From contig NZ_JAAXPA010000009.1 in the NCBI RefSeq assembly GCF_012396235.1, positions 1-64,000 on the forward strand: a DNA stretch of 64,000 nt. The letters run 5' to 3'. The stretch is from Rhodococcus opacus. GTDB taxonomy: Bacteria > Actinomycetota > Actinomycetes > Mycobacteriales > Mycobacteriaceae. Made by a program: the position numbers and the translations under genes. Below, piece after piece: positions 38,374 through 47,715 of this stretch (positions within the stretch are counted from its first letter, which is position 1; every line of letters starts with the position of its first letter). Below the pieces are notes generated by a model, which saw only the letters and a list, made by a program, of their open reading frames with translations, did not search any database and had not been told where the DNA came from.

Positions 38374-39852
38374 TCAGTTGGACCCTGACGCGACAGCGGC
38401 CGGGGCGGCGTCCGGTGCGACCCCGTCGTGCGCGACGAGTGCCGACGACTTCCCGAGCGCCGGGCCCTGCGCCAGGAGGCCGAGAATCTGCCAGGGTGCG
38501 AGGGGACGGGCGCCGTCGACGCCCAGTGCCTCGGCAGACTCCTTATCTGGTAGACCGAACCGGACTCCCGTGTCCGCGACGAAGAAGGTGCTGTCGCGTC
38601 GCGTGCTCGTAGCCTCGATGCCGGTCGACTGCACGAAACCGCTCGTACCCGGCTGCACGTACACCGAATCCGCGTTGTCGCCCGCGTCGTCCGCCTGGGC
38701 CAACTCGACCGCGCGAGCATCGCCCGGAATCGGAAGGGTGCGACCCGCTACCAAGGACAGCTCGGCCGCCGGACCGCTCGCGCTCGTGTCGTCCGCTGCA
38801 CGGATTGGCTGCCAGGACAGGCAGCTCACGGGACTTTCGGCGGCGTCGACGATTTTCGGTGCCGACTCCGGGAAGCTGTTCACCGCAATCTGTTCCACGG
38901 AAGGGATTCGCTTGGTGGCGTCGGGCATGATGCTCGACATCTCGGTGTCGCCGTGCGAGTCCGACAGGAAAATCAGGTTCGCGACGGCCGAGCTGATCTT
39001 CTGGATTCCGTCGCGGAGTACCACGTAGTGCGTGGTCTCGGAGCCGATCAGTACTTGGAAGACCGATCCCACGACCTTGTCCTGCAACGGATAGCGTGGG
39101 CTGCTCCCGGCCCCCGGGATGACGGGCGCGGCGAGCGGCGGTACTTCGGGGATGGCATTGACGAAACCCTTGCTCACCGGGCGTGATCGAGCGCCTTCGA
39201 GGTCCAGCGCGCGGGTGACCGCCGGATCGTCCAGATCGATCTTGGCGCGCTTCCCGCCATAGATCAGGTACGACGCATCGGGGGTCGACGCGAGCAACGC
39301 CTGATCTCCCGTAAGAGTCCCGCCGCCCTCGGAGCTCTCCGTCTCGCCGACGATGACCGATGTTGTGACGGGACGATTTCCGTCGGCCCCGATCGAATCG
39401 CACACCGTCCACGCTGTCTTCGCCGAGGGGTCCCCGGCCGGCAGCGCGGACGGCGCGCCGGGAATCCCGACGAGGGCACCGCGGGGTCGGGTGTCGAGTT
39501 CGGATTCCTTGACGATCACCGGATTCTCGGACTTTCCGACTATGAGCCGCGCGGACGCGAGATTCAGGACGGGACGAAGTGTGTCGCCCATGACCACGAA
39601 CATCGCGCCCGAATCCTTGCCGACGACGATCGACGCGTCGCCGATCTTGTCCTGCGGACGGAACAGCGCCAGCGCGGCGCAGCCGGCGAGTCCGAGCGAC
39701 GCGATCACGACCCCCACCGCGAGTGCGCGCGACTGCGACCGCATGGGGTCGTGCAACATTCGGACGTCGCGACGCACCAGGGCGTGCTCCATCCGTCTGA
39801 CCAGAAATCGATACCCGTTGACCTGCCACCGGGTGGTGGGTGTTACAGCCAT
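38374..39852 (-). CDS. eccB4: ESX-4 membrane component EccB
   Basis: A 492-residue protein with a short cytoplasmic N-terminus typical of EccB (TTRWQVNGYRFLVRRMEHALVRRD), one transmembrane helix (about 43-64) and a large extracytoplasmic repeat domain (QALLASTPDASYLIYGGKRA). I start at the ATG at 39852, preceded by GGGGGAGGAACA. It is convergent with mycP4, 10 nt apart, and divergent from the EccE-like gene. Confidence 0.94.
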   Translation of the reverse strand: MAVTPTTRWQVNGYRFLVRRMEHALVRRDVRMLHDPMRSQSRALAVGVVIASLGLAGCAALALFRPQDKIGDASIVVGKDSGAMFVVMGDTLRPVLNLASARLIVGKSENPVIVKESELDTRPRGALVGIPGAPSALPAGDPSAKTAWTVCDSIGADGNRPVTTSVIVGETESSEGGGTLTGDQALLASTPDASYLIYGGKRAKIDLDDPAVTRALDLEGARSRPVSKGFVNAIPEVPPLAAPVIPGAGSSPRYPLQDKVVGSVFQVLIGSETTHYVVLRDGIQKISSAVANLIFLSDSHGDTEMSSIMPDATKRIPSVEQIAVNSFPESAPKIVDAAESPVSCLSWQPIRAADDTSASGPAAELSLVAGRTLPIPGDARAVELAQADDAGDNADSVYVQPGTSGFVQSTGIEATSTRRDSTFFVADTGVRFGLPDKESAEALGVDGARPLAPWQILGLLAQGPALGKSSALVAHDGVAPDAAPAAVASGSN

Positions 39853-39964
39853 TGTTCCTCCCCCGTGCTGCACAGCGCTCGGGGTGACACAGTACAGTTC
39901 CATCGACAATCTTCACGGCGGACGGGTACGGGTCTGCTGGGTTCAGGTATTCGGGGGAGGAACC

Positions 39965-41614
39965 ATGGACCGTTCGCGCGTCACACGTCGGCCGTCGTCT
40001 CTTCGGTTTTCGGCGACCGAGATGATCGTTGCGCAACTACTGGGGGTGACCGGCGGCGTCGTGGCCTCGCTGTGCGGGTTGGTGTGGTGGGGCGCCGTCG
40101 TCGTCGCGTTCGTCCTCGTTCTCGCCGCGCTCGTCCGCGTGGGCGGCTGGTCGAGCCTGGACTGGGCCCGGACGTGCTGGCGATATTGCACCAAACCCGT
40201 TCGGACGCAGTCCCGCACCGTCGGTTTCCAGGCACCGACAGGTCAGTCCGTCGGGCTCCGGTGGGACGGTGGCAGCGTGGTCGCCGTCGTCGAGGTACTT
40301 CCTCCCGCGGGGAGCCTCACGCAGATCACCCGGGACGGCTTCCAGACGACGCACGAACTCCCGACCGACGCGCTCGCCGCGTGTCTCGTCCAGCACGACA
40401 TCTCGCTGAGCGGAATCGACATCGTCAGCCACGGTTATCGCGCCGCGGCCGGCTCCCCCGCAACCGATGTGTACGACAGGCTGGTCGGCCCGCTGCCGGC
40501 GACGGCGACCCGGATGGTCTGGCTCGCCCTGCGATTCGACGCCACGGAGAACGTCGCTGCCGTGGCGCGGCGTGGCGGCGGCGAGGAAGGCGCGTCGCGC
40601 GCCATCACGATCGCGGCAAGTCGCGTCGTGCGTGCACTGGCCGATTCAGGATGTCGCGCGCGCATTCTCACCGCCCCAGAGATCGAATCGGCCGCGCTGC
40701 AGATCAGTCGGGGCGTCGATCCGAAGACCTTCACGGAGACATGGAAGCATGCACCGCTGCCCGGCGTGTGCAACACCGGCTACGGCGTCGACCCGCGCTA
40801 CCTGACGCGAGACCTGCTCGCGAAGCTCTGGGTTCCGTCGAGCCTCGGCACGACCGTGACGATCCGGCTGCGCCCCAGCGGACACGACGGGCAGGTGAAG
40901 GTCGGTGCGGCCTGCCGGGTGACCACCCGGACGATGCCCGAACCGCTCACGATCCCCGGGCTCGTCTCGATGCAGGGCAGGCACCGGGACGGGCTGCTGG
41001 CCAACCTTCCCGTCGCGATGTCGGACCTCGACGACGTGATGCCGTTGACCGACATGTCCGTCGAGGACCTTCGTGCGCTGCAGTTGCCCCCAGCGGGGTG
41101 CGGCCAGCTCATCGGCTCCGACGACTACGGTCACGGAATCACCGCTCGCATCGCAGGTCCCGGCGTCGGCATGGTCTATGTGGCGGGCGAGCTGTATCTC
41201 GCCCAGCAACTGGTGTTCCGCGCCGTCGCGACCGGCGCCCGCGTGCTCATTCACACCGATCGGCCCGACGCGTGGTCGTCGTTGATCGACTCCATCGCCA
41301 CGCCCGACCGGTTGCGCCTCGCCGGCCACAATCCGCAGTCCGACAACAGGTTCAACACCGTCGTGTTCGACGGCGTCAACGCGCTGCCGCCCCGCGCCGG
41401 GGTCACCGCGATCTACCTCTACGGAGAACCGAGCCAGTGGCCCGGTGCCGAACCGGACCTGTCGATCGTCCAACCGAATGCGCTGGGCGACCGCATTCTT
41501 CTATCGACCGGAGGGACGAGCATCGAACTGATGCTGGTCACGATCTCGTCCGAGACGGCGTTCATCGGCCGGCCTCGCGCGGTGGACGAGTACGTGCCGG
41601 TGCACCAGTTCTAG
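39965..41614 (+). CDS. eccE4: EccE-like type VII secretion protein
   Basis: A 549-residue protein. Two N-terminal transmembrane helices (about 18-37 and 40-58) are followed by a soluble domain with VGLRWDGGSVVAVVEVLPP, the layout of EccE, which stabilises the periphery of the ESX membrane complex. GGGGGAGG lies 4 nt before the ATG. The assignment rests on topology, length and its place in the ESX-4 locus. M. tuberculosis ESX-4 lacks eccE, while several other actinomycetes have one. Its stop shares CTAG with the convergent reductase gene. Confidence 0.82.
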   Translation: MDRSRVTRRPSSLRFSATEMIVAQLLGVTGGVVASLCGLVWWGAVVVAFVLVLAALVRVGGWSSLDWARTCWRYCTKPVRTQSRTVGFQAPTGQSVGLRWDGGSVVAVVEVLPPAGSLTQITRDGFQTTHELPTDALAACLVQHDISLSGIDIVSHGYRAAAGSPATDVYDRLVGPLPATATRMVWLALRFDATENVAAVARRGGGEEGASRAITIAASRVVRALADSGCRARILTAPEIESAALQISRGVDPKTFTETWKHAPLPGVCNTGYGVDPRYLTRDLLAKLWVPSSLGTTVTIRLRPSGHDGQVKVGAACRVTTRTMPEPLTIPGLVSMQGRHRDGLLANLPVAMSDLDDVMPLTDMSVEDLRALQLPPAGCGQLIGSDDYGHGITARIAGPGVGMVYVAGELYLAQQLVFRAVATGARVLIHTDRPDAWSSLIDSIATPDRLRLAGHNPQSDNRFNTVVFDGVNALPPRAGVTAIYLYGEPSQWPGAEPDLSIVQPNALGDRILLSTGGTSIELMLVTISSETAFIGRPRAVDEYVPVHQF

Positions 41615-42177
41615 CCGGGGTACGGGGTGGTCCCGCGCTGAACACGGACCGCGTCGGCCCACCATACGAGCTGCGCGAGCATGCGGTCAGCCGAGTCGAT
41701 GGCGGCGCCGTCGGTCGTCTGCCCCTGGTCGTCGAATCTCTTGCGCACCCGGTGGAAACTCACGCTCTGCCGCACCGACACCATGTGCAATTCGGCCACC
41801 ACCTGGCGCAGCTGTTCGGTTGCCCGGAGTCCGCCTGCCAACCCGCCGTACGACACGAAACCGATGGGCTTCGAGCGCCATTCGTGTTTGACGCTGTCGA
41901 ACGCGGTCTTCAGCGCCGCAGGGTAGCCGTGGTTGTACTCGGAGGTGACGGCCACGAACCCGTCGGCTCTGCCCACTCGCTCCCGGAATTCGTCCGTCAC
42001 CGGGGATGCGCCGAGATCCTGCGGCAACGGCGTGTCGGCGAGATCGATGATGCCCACGTCCAGTCCCGGGTAGGCGCGGGCACGTTCGGCGAACCAGCCG
42101 GCGACGACGGGAGCGATCCGACCCACTCTGACGGATCCGATGATGATCTCGATCCGGACGGGTGCGACTGCGGTCAT
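41611..42177 (-). CDS. NADPH-dependent FMN reductase family protein
   Basis: A 188-residue flavodoxin-fold protein. It contains IIIGSVRVGRIAPVVAGWF (phosphate loop for FMN), DGFVAVTSEYNHGYPAALKTAFD and PIGFVSYGGLAGGLRA. These proteins reduce flavins, quinones or azo compounds. GAAGGAGCC lies before the ATG. It sits alone between truA and the ESX-4 locus; a link to either is not evident. Confidence 0.9.
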   Translation of the reverse strand: MTAVAPVRIEIIIGSVRVGRIAPVVAGWFAERARAYPGLDVGIIDLADTPLPQDLGASPVTDEFRERVGRADGFVAVTSEYNHGYPAALKTAFDSVKHEWRSKPIGFVSYGGLAGGLRATEQLRQVVAELHMVSVRQSVSFHRVRKRFDDQGQTTDGAAIDSADRMLAQLVWWADAVRVQRGTTPYPG

Positions 42178-42259
42178 GAACAGGCTCCTTCTCTTCCGGA
42201 GCCATCGTAGGTGCTGACGCCTCCGCAACCGCGGTGGCGATCGACGCCGCGGGTTCCGG

Positions 42260-43153
42260 TCAGTCGCCGCAGCAGCCGCCCGGCACGGTCCTGACGTCCC
42301 GGGTGATCTCGTTGCGTGCCGCCAGATCCGCGTCGTCCGGGTAGTCGACGCGCACCAGGGACAGTCCGTGCGCCGGGGCCACCAGGATCGAACTCGACCG
42401 CGACTTCTCGCGGAGGAGTCCTTCGATCCAGTCGAGGTCGCGACGTCCCTCCCCCACGGCGAGAACCGCACCGACGAGACTGCGCACCATCGACCAGCAG
42501 AAGGCGTCGGCGCTGACGAAGGCCGTGAATACGTCGCCGTCGCGCTCCCAGTCGAAACGTTGGAGATCGCGAACAGTCGTGGCGCCTTCCCGGCGTTTGC
42601 AGAACGCCGCGAAGTCGTGCAAACCCAGCAGCGTCGCGGACGCCGCGCGCATGAGTTCGAGATCGAGGACCTTCGGATACGACACGGTGTCCCGGGCTCG
42701 GAGCGGATCGGCGCCGTAGGCCGCCGCCGTGAGGCGGTACTCGTAGTGCCTGCGCATCGCGGAGAACCGCGCATCGAAGTGTTCGGGCGCGAAGGCGATC
42801 TGTTTGATCCGCACGTCCTTCGGCAGGAACCGTGCGAGCCTGCGGACGAGCCGGGACGGGTCGTCCGGCACGGCGTCGAGCGGAACGTCGACGTGCGCCA
42901 CTTGCCCGGTGGCGTGGACCCCGGCGTCGGTGCGCCCCGCCACCGTGAGTTGCAACGGTGCGCGCAGGACGGCGCCGAGCTTCTCCTCGATCTCCCCGCA
43001 CACCGTGCGCAGCCCGTTCTGGCGGGCCCACCCGGAGAAATCCGTTCCGTCGTACGCGATGTCCAGGCGCAAGCGACGGGTCTCATACGAAACGGGCCCG
43101 CCGTCCCTCGAGGGGACGACGGGCTCGTTCGATTCAGCGTGTGCCGAAACCAA
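42260..43153 (-). CDS. truA: tRNA pseudouridine(38-40) synthase TruA
   Basis: A 297-residue synthase. It contains [14 protein letters not shown], the catalytic aspartate in [16 protein letters not shown], and FLVRR-type helices ending [13 protein letters not shown]. No ATG or GTG occurs before the conserved core, so the start is taken as the TTG at 43153, 5 nt after the rplQ stop and preceded by AAGAAGGA. It is the last gene of the alpha operon. The C-terminus ends with GGCCGD. Confidence 0.92.
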   Translation of the reverse strand: MVSAHAESNEPVVPSRDGGPVSYETRRLRLDIAYDGTDFSGWARQNGLRTVCGEIEEKLGAVLRAPLQLTVAGRTDAGVHATGQVAHVDVPLDAVPDDPSRLVRRLARFLPKDVRIKQIAFAPEHFDARFSAMRRHYEYRLTAAAYGADPLRARDTVSYPKVLDLELMRAASATLLGLHDFAAFCKRREGATTVRDLQRFDWERDGDVFTAFVSADAFCWSMVRSLVGAVLAVGEGRRDLDWIEGLLREKSRSSSILVAPAHGLSLVRVDYPDDADLAARNEITRDVRTVPGGCCGD

Positions 43154-43158
43154 GTGGA

Positions 43159-43728
43159 CTAGTCCTTCTTGGCCTCTTCGGCCTCGGGGGCGTCGGCCGC
43201 GGTGGCGGTCTCGTCCTCGATGGCCTCGACGACGGCGTCAGCGTTCTCGACCTCGGCGTCGGTTGCCTCGGCCTCGACGGCCTCGACGACGTTCTCCTCG
43301 GCGGGAGCAGCAGCCGGCGCATCCTTCGATGCCTTCACGCGACGAGCGCGGTCGGCCTCGGAGGTGACGGTCTTCTCCTTGACGAGCTCGATGATCGCCA
43401 TCGGCGCGTTGTCGCCCTTGCGGGGGACCGTCTTGATGATGCGGGTGTAGCCGCCGTCACGATCGGCGTAGAACGGGCCGATCTCCGCGAACAGGGTGTG
43501 CACGACATCCTTGTTGCGGATGACCTTCAGAACCTCACGACGGTGAGCCAGGGTTCCGGCCTTGGCGTGCGTGACGAGCTTCTCGGCGTACGGGCGCAGG
43601 GCCTTGGCCTTGGACTCCGTGGTGGTGATGCGGCCGTGCTCGAAGAGCGCGGTAGCCAGATTGGCGAAGATCGCCTTCTGGTGCGAAGCCGACCCGCCGA
43701 AGCGGGCACCCTTCTTGGGCTTGGGCAT
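43159..43728 (-). CDS. rplQ: 50S ribosomal protein L17
   Basis: 189 residues. The L17 core ([44 protein letters not shown]) occupies about 1-120. A long acidic, Ala/Glu/Val-rich tail (about 125-189) follows and is an actinobacterial elaboration. It lies 27 nt downstream of rpoA. Confidence 0.97.
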   Translation of the reverse strand: MPKPKKGARFGGSASHQKAIFANLATALFEHGRITTTESKAKALRPYAEKLVTHAKAGTLAHRREVLKVIRNKDVVHTLFAEIGPFYADRDGGYTRIIKTVPRKGDNAPMAIIELVKEKTVTSEADRARRVKASKDAPAAAPAEENVVEAVEAEATDAEVENADAVVEAIEDETATAADAPEAEEAKKD

Positions 43729-43755
43729 GATGATCTCCTAGTAAAGGACCGTGAG

Positions 43756-44817
43756 CTACAGCTGTTCGGTCTCGGCGTAGTCCTCGGTGCCCTCGGCATC
43801 ACCGAAGGAACCGGCGTCCGTGTCGCTCCACGTCCCGGTGGCGGCGTCGTAGCCGGCAACGGTGGTGGGATCGAAGGACGCGGGGCTGTCCTTGAGGGCC
43901 AGGCCGAGCGAATGCAGCTTGACCTTCACCTCGTCGATGGACTTCTGTCCGAAGTTGCGGATGTCGAGCAGATCGGACTCGGTACGGCCGACAAGCTCAC
44001 CGACGGTGTGAACACCTTCGCGCTTGAGGCAGTTGTAGGAACGGACCGTCAGGTCCAGGTCCTCGATGGGCAGTCCGAACGAAGCAATGTGATCGGCCTC
44101 GGCGGGCGAGGGTCCGATCTCGATGCCTTCTGCTTCGACGTTCAGCTCACGGGCCAGGCCGAAGAGCTCAACCAGGGTCTTGCCCGCCGAAGCGAGCGCG
44201 TCCCGAGCGGTGATGGAGTTCTTGGTTTCCACATCGAGCACGAGCCGATCGAAGTCGGTGCGCTGCTCGACGCGGGTGGCCTCCACCTTGTAGGTGACCT
44301 TGAGCACCGGCGAGTAGATCGAGTCGACCGGGATACGGCCGATCTCGGCGCCGGACGCCTTGTTCTGGACGGCGGGGACGTAGCCGCGACCGCGCTCGAC
44401 GACGAGCTCGATCTCCAGCTTTCCCTTGTCGTTCAGGGTGGCGATGTGCAGATCCGGGTTGTTCACGGTGACGCCGGCCGGGGGCACGATGTCGCCTGCA
44501 GTCACAGCGCCGGGGCCCTGCTTGCGGACGTACATGGTGACCGGCTCGTCCTCTTCGGAGCTCACGACGAGGCCCTTGAGGTTCAGGATGATGTCGGTGA
44601 CATCTTCCTTCACACCGGGAACTGTGGTGAACTCGTGCAGAACGCCGTCGATGCGGATGCTGGTGACAGCAGCGCCGGGAATCGACGAGAGCAGCGTGCG
44701 ACGGAGCGAGTTGCCGAGGGTGTACCCGAAGCCTGGCTCGAGGGGCTCGATGACGAACTTCGAGCGGTTGTCAGCGATGACCTCTTCGGTCAGCGTGGGT
44801 CGCTGAGAAATGAGCAT
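43756..44817 (-). CDS. rpoA: RNA polymerase alpha subunit
   Basis: 353 residues. The N-terminal dimerisation domain contains [25 protein letters not shown] and the C-terminal DNA- and activator-binding domain contains [23 protein letters not shown]. Start at the ATG at 44817 ([13 protein letters not shown]) with AGGAGGAA upstream. The C-terminus ends in an acidic tail. Confidence 0.98.
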   Translation of the reverse strand: MLISQRPTLTEEVIADNRSKFVIEPLEPGFGYTLGNSLRRTLLSSIPGAAVTSIRIDGVLHEFTTVPGVKEDVTDIILNLKGLVVSSEEDEPVTMYVRKQGPGAVTAGDIVPPAGVTVNNPDLHIATLNDKGKLEIELVVERGRGYVPAVQNKASGAEIGRIPVDSIYSPVLKVTYKVEATRVEQRTDFDRLVLDVETKNSITARDALASAGKTLVELFGLARELNVEAEGIEIGPSPAEADHIASFGLPIEDLDLTVRSYNCLKREGVHTVGELVGRTESDLLDIRNFGQKSIDEVKVKLHSLGLALKDSPASFDPTTVAGYDAATGTWSDTDAGSFGDAEGTEDYAETEQL

Positions 44818-44880
44818 TGGAGTTCCTCCTGTACGGGCGTCCACTATTTGACGCCCACGATGGGAAAGGCACTTCGTGCC

Positions 44881-44922
44881 CGTGCGCCTTTCCGGTAGTC
44901 GGAACTACCGGAAAGGCGCACG
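44881..44922 (-). terminator. 19-bp perfect hairpin between rpsD and rpoA
   Basis: CGTGCGCCTTTCCGGTAGT pairs exactly with its complement around a CGGA tetraloop. It starts 11 nt after the rpsD stop. Since rpoA and rplQ must still be expressed, it is either a partial terminator or an RNA processing site. Confidence 0.65.
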
Positions 44923-44933
44923 AGCCGTCAGGC

Positions 44934-45539
44934 CTACTTCGAGTAGTACTCGACGATGAGCTGTTCCTGCAGAGGAACGTCGATCTGCGCACGCTCGGGA
45001 AGCTGGTGAACCAGAACCCGGAGACGTCCACCGACAACCTGCAGCCAACCCGGGATCGGGCGATCACCCTGGGTCTCGCGCGCGACCTGGAAGGGAAGCG
45101 TGGACAGCGACTTGTCCTTGACATCGATGATGTCGTACTGCGAGACGCGGTAGCTGGGGATGTCGACCTTCTTGTTGTTCACAAGGAGGTGGCCGTGGGT
45201 GACCAGCTGACGGGCCTGGCGGCGGGTGCGAGCCAGTCCGGCGCGGTACACGACGTTGTCGAGACGCGACTCCAGGATGCGGAGCAGGTTCTCACCGGTC
45301 TTACCGGGGCGGTTGTTCGCCTCCTTGTAGTACAGGCGGAACTGCTTCTCCATGACGCCGTAGGTGAAGCGAGCCTTCTGCTTCTCCTGCAGCTGGAGCA
45401 GGTACTCGCTCTCCTTGATCCGCGCGCGGCCGTGCTGGCCCGGCGGGTAGGGACGACGCTCGAACGCCTGGTCGCCTCCAACGAGGTCGACGCGCAGACG
45501 ACGCGACTTGCGGGTGATGGGTCCGGTATAACGTGCCAT
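44934..45539 (-). CDS. rpsD: 30S ribosomal protein S4
   Basis: 201 residues with SRRLRVDLVGGDQAFERRPYPPG then QHGRARIKESEYLLQLQEKQ. The S4 RNA-binding domain contains LDNVVYRAGLARTRRQARQLVTHGH. No zinc-binding cysteines, so it is the cysteine-free form. S4 is a 16S assembly initiator. Confidence 0.98.
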   Translation of the reverse strand: MARYTGPITRKSRRLRVDLVGGDQAFERRPYPPGQHGRARIKESEYLLQLQEKQKARFTYGVMEKQFRLYYKEANNRPGKTGENLLRILESRLDNVVYRAGLARTRRQARQLVTHGHLLVNNKKVDIPSYRVSQYDIIDVKDKSLSTLPFQVARETQGDRPIPGWLQVVGGRLRVLVHQLPERAQIDVPLQEQLIVEYYSK

Positions 45540-45561
45540 TTTCTTCTACCTATCCTTCCCG

Positions 45562-45975
45562 CTAGACCCGACGCCGCTTGGGCGGACGGCAGCCGTTGTG
45601 CGGCTGGGGGGTGACATCGGAGATGGTGCCGACCTCGAGGCCTGCGGCCTGAAGCGAGCGGATCGCGGTCTCACGGCCGGAGCCGGGGCCCTTGACGAAG
45701 ACGTCGACCTTCTTGACACCGTGCTCCTGCGCCTTGCGGGCTGCGTTCTCGGCGGCCAGCTGAGCGGCGAACGGGGTCGACTTACGCGAACCCTTGAAGC
45801 CGACGTGTCCCGAGGACGCCCAGGAAATCACGTTTCCGGCGGGGTCCGTGATGGACACGATGGTGTTGTTGAACGTGCTCTTGATGTGAGCGGCGCCGTG
45901 CGGGACGTTCTTCTTGTCCCTGCGACGCGCCTTCTGGGTCTTCTTCGGACCGGTGCTACGTGACTTGGGGGGCAT
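45562..45975 (-). CDS. rpsK: 30S ribosomal protein S11
   Basis: 137 residues with [45 protein letters not shown] and [18 protein letters not shown]. The ATG shares one nucleotide with the rpsM TAA (TAATG). Confidence 0.98.
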   Translation of the reverse strand: MPPKSRSTGPKKTQKARRRDKKNVPHGAAHIKSTFNNTIVSITDPAGNVISWASSGHVGFKGSRKSTPFAAQLAAENAARKAQEHGVKKVDVFVKGPGSGRETAIRSLQAAGLEVGTISDVTPQPHNGCRPPKRRRV

Positions 45976-46349
45976 TACTTCGCCTTCTTCTTGCCTGCAA
46001 TGGTGCGCTTCGGACCCTTACGGGTGCGGGCGTTGGTCTTGGTGCGCTGACCACGCACGGGCAGACCACGACGGTGGCGCAGGCCCTGGTAGCAGCCGAT
46101 CTCGATCTTGCGTCGGATGTCGGCCTGGACCTCGCGGCGAAGGTCACCCTCGACCTTCAGCGACTCCTCGATGTACTCGCGGAGCTTGGCCAGATCCTCG
46201 TCCGAGAGATCCTTGCTCCGCAGATCCGGGCTGACGCCGGTGGCGTCCAGGATCTCCTTGGAGCGGGTACGGCCGATGCCGTAGATGTAAGTAAGTGCGA
46301 TCTCCATCCGCTTTTCACGGGGAAGATCGACACCTGCGAGACGTGCCAT
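45975..46349 (-). CDS. rpsM: 30S ribosomal protein S13
   Basis: 124 residues from the ATG at 46349 ([26 protein letters not shown]). It contains [32 protein letters not shown] tail elements that contact tRNAs in the A and P sites. A 220-nt untranslated stretch separates it from rpmJ upstream. Confidence 0.97.
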   Translation of the reverse strand: MARLAGVDLPREKRMEIALTYIYGIGRTRSKEILDATGVSPDLRSKDLSDEDLAKLREYIEESLKVEGDLRREVQADIRRKIEIGCYQGLRHRRGLPVRGQRTKTNARTRKGPKRTIAGKKKAK

Positions 46350-46456
46350 GTCGGCATTCCTATCGGTGTGCGGAGGTCTGCTCCCAGTCCATCCCCTGTG
46401 CCTCTTCAAACGTCGGCGGTCTCGCGACCGACAATGCTTCAACTAACTCAGTGGGG

Positions 46457-46476
46457 CCCCGGCCTCCGTGCCGGGG
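46457..46476 (-). terminator. Small GC hairpin in the rpmJ-rpsM gap
   Basis: CCCCGGC and GCCGGGG form a 7-bp stem inside the 220-nt gap (46350-46569). The gap holds no convincing gene. The hairpin may attenuate transcription from infA-rpmJ into rpsM or mark a leader of the downstream transcript. Confidence 0.3.
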
Positions 46477-46569
46477 GTGAACCAGTACCTGCTCGAGAGC
46501 CGTGAGTACTGGCTGGTGCTGGGAGGTCATCTTTGCTTGTTGCCAAGCAGATCCTCGAAAAGCGGAGAT

Positions 46570-46683
46570 CTAGCCCTGACGCTGCTTGTGGCGCAGGTTC
46601 TCGCAGATCACCATGACCCGGCCGTTACGACGGATCACCTTGCACTTTTCGCAGATCTTCTTGACGCTCGGCTGAACCTTCAC
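46570..46683 (-). CDS. rpmJ: 50S ribosomal protein L36
   Basis: 37 residues translated directly from sequence: [19 protein letters not shown] continuing to RHKQRQG. C11, C14, C27 and H32 form the zinc site, so this is the zinc-binding (C+) form. GTG start with GGAG upstream. Usual length for L36. Confidence 0.96.
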   Translation of the reverse strand: MKVQPSVKKICEKCKVIRRNGRVMVICENLRHKQRQG

Positions 46684-46769
46684 GTCTTCTGATCTCCTGT
46701 TTTGTGGCAGCCCACTACGCAGATCCGCAGCGGACGTACTTCTCCCCGACCTGGTCGGCGGGGAAGCTT

Positions 46770-46991
46770 TTATTTGTACCGGTAAACGATGCGTCCGCGC
46801 GACAAGTCGTAGGGCGAGAGCTCTACGACGACGCGATCTTCCGGGAGGATGCGAATGTAGTGCTGACGCATCTTTCCGCTGATGTGGGCGAGAACCTTGT
46901 GGCCGTTCTCGAGCTCAATGCGGAACATCGCATTGGGCAGCGGCTCGACTACTCGTCCCTCGACCTCGATGGCCCCGTCTTTCTTAGCCAT
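46770..46991 (-). CDS. infA: Translation initiation factor IF-1
   Basis: A 73-residue S1/OB-fold protein ([20 protein letters not shown], then [21 protein letters not shown]). It occludes the ribosomal A site during initiation. It is the first gene of the alpha operon. GGAGG lies before the ATG. Confidence 0.98.
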
Positions 46992-47146
46992 ATCCTCCGC
47001 GATCCATGTGGTTTGGCGTGCTTATTGCATCTGTTTCCGTTACCGTGGCGCCCAATGGGATCTTCACCGGCCGAAACATGAACAATCCGGATCGAATCCG
47101 GCACTGGGCACGCAGACAACCGGCACGCATAGCGCACCGTTGATCC

Positions 47147-47175
47147 ATGTTACGGGAAATTGCTCACCAGGCCAA
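47147..47175 (-). promoter_or_regulatory. Candidate infA promoter
   Basis: On the minus strand TTGGCC and TAACAT are separated by 17 nt, in the gap shared with dtd. It implies a leader of about 150 nt for the infA-rpmJ-rpsM transcript. Confidence 0.5.
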
Positions 47176-47256
47176 ATGCGGTCCCTGACGGACCCGCCCG
47201 CCCGGCGAGAATTCGACTTCCGAGACCCACCGGCAACGATGCGAAGGATGGTGTGC

Positions 47257-47694
47257 GTGCGCGCCCTGGTACAGCGAGTGACATCCGCGTCGGTCCGCGT
47301 CGACGGCGACGAGGTCGGGCGGATCACTCCCCCGGCCGGCGGCCACGGGCTGCTCGTCCTGGTCGGCATCACCCATACGGACGACGAGGCGAAGGCGGCT
47401 CTGCTCGCGAAGAAGGTGTGGACCATGCGCATCCTGGAGAACGAACAGTCCGCGTCCGACCTCGACGCCCCCGTACTCGTCGCCAGTCAGTTCACGCTCA
47501 TGGCGGACACCCGCCGGGGCCGGCGCCCGTCCTGGTCCGCCGCGGCGCCGAGGCCGGTGGCGGAACCACTGGTGGACGAGTTCACCGGCGCCCTCCGCGA
47601 GCTGGGAGCGACCGTCGAGACCGGCGTGTTCGGCGAACACATGGAGATCAGCCTCGTCAACGACGGCCCGGTGACTCTGCTGATCGACGTGTAG
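47257..47694 (+). CDS. dtd: D-aminoacyl-tRNA deacylase
   Basis: A 145-residue DTD-fold enzyme that removes D-amino acids mischarged onto tRNA. It contains [17 protein letters not shown] (read from GTG), [17 protein letters not shown] and the C-terminal [10 protein letters not shown]; the SQ and Gly-Pro motifs form the active site across the dimer. GAAGGA lies 9 nt before the GTG. It is the only plus-strand gene within the ribosomal superoperon region. Confidence 0.94.
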   Translation: MRALVQRVTSASVRVDGDEVGRITPPAGGHGLLVLVGITHTDDEAKAALLAKKVWTMRILENEQSASDLDAPVLVASQFTLMADTRRGRRPSWSAAAPRPVAEPLVDEFTGALRELGATVETGVFGEHMEISLVNDGPVTLLIDV

Positions 47695-47715
47695 GCCCGC
47701 ACCCGCAGGAGGCCA

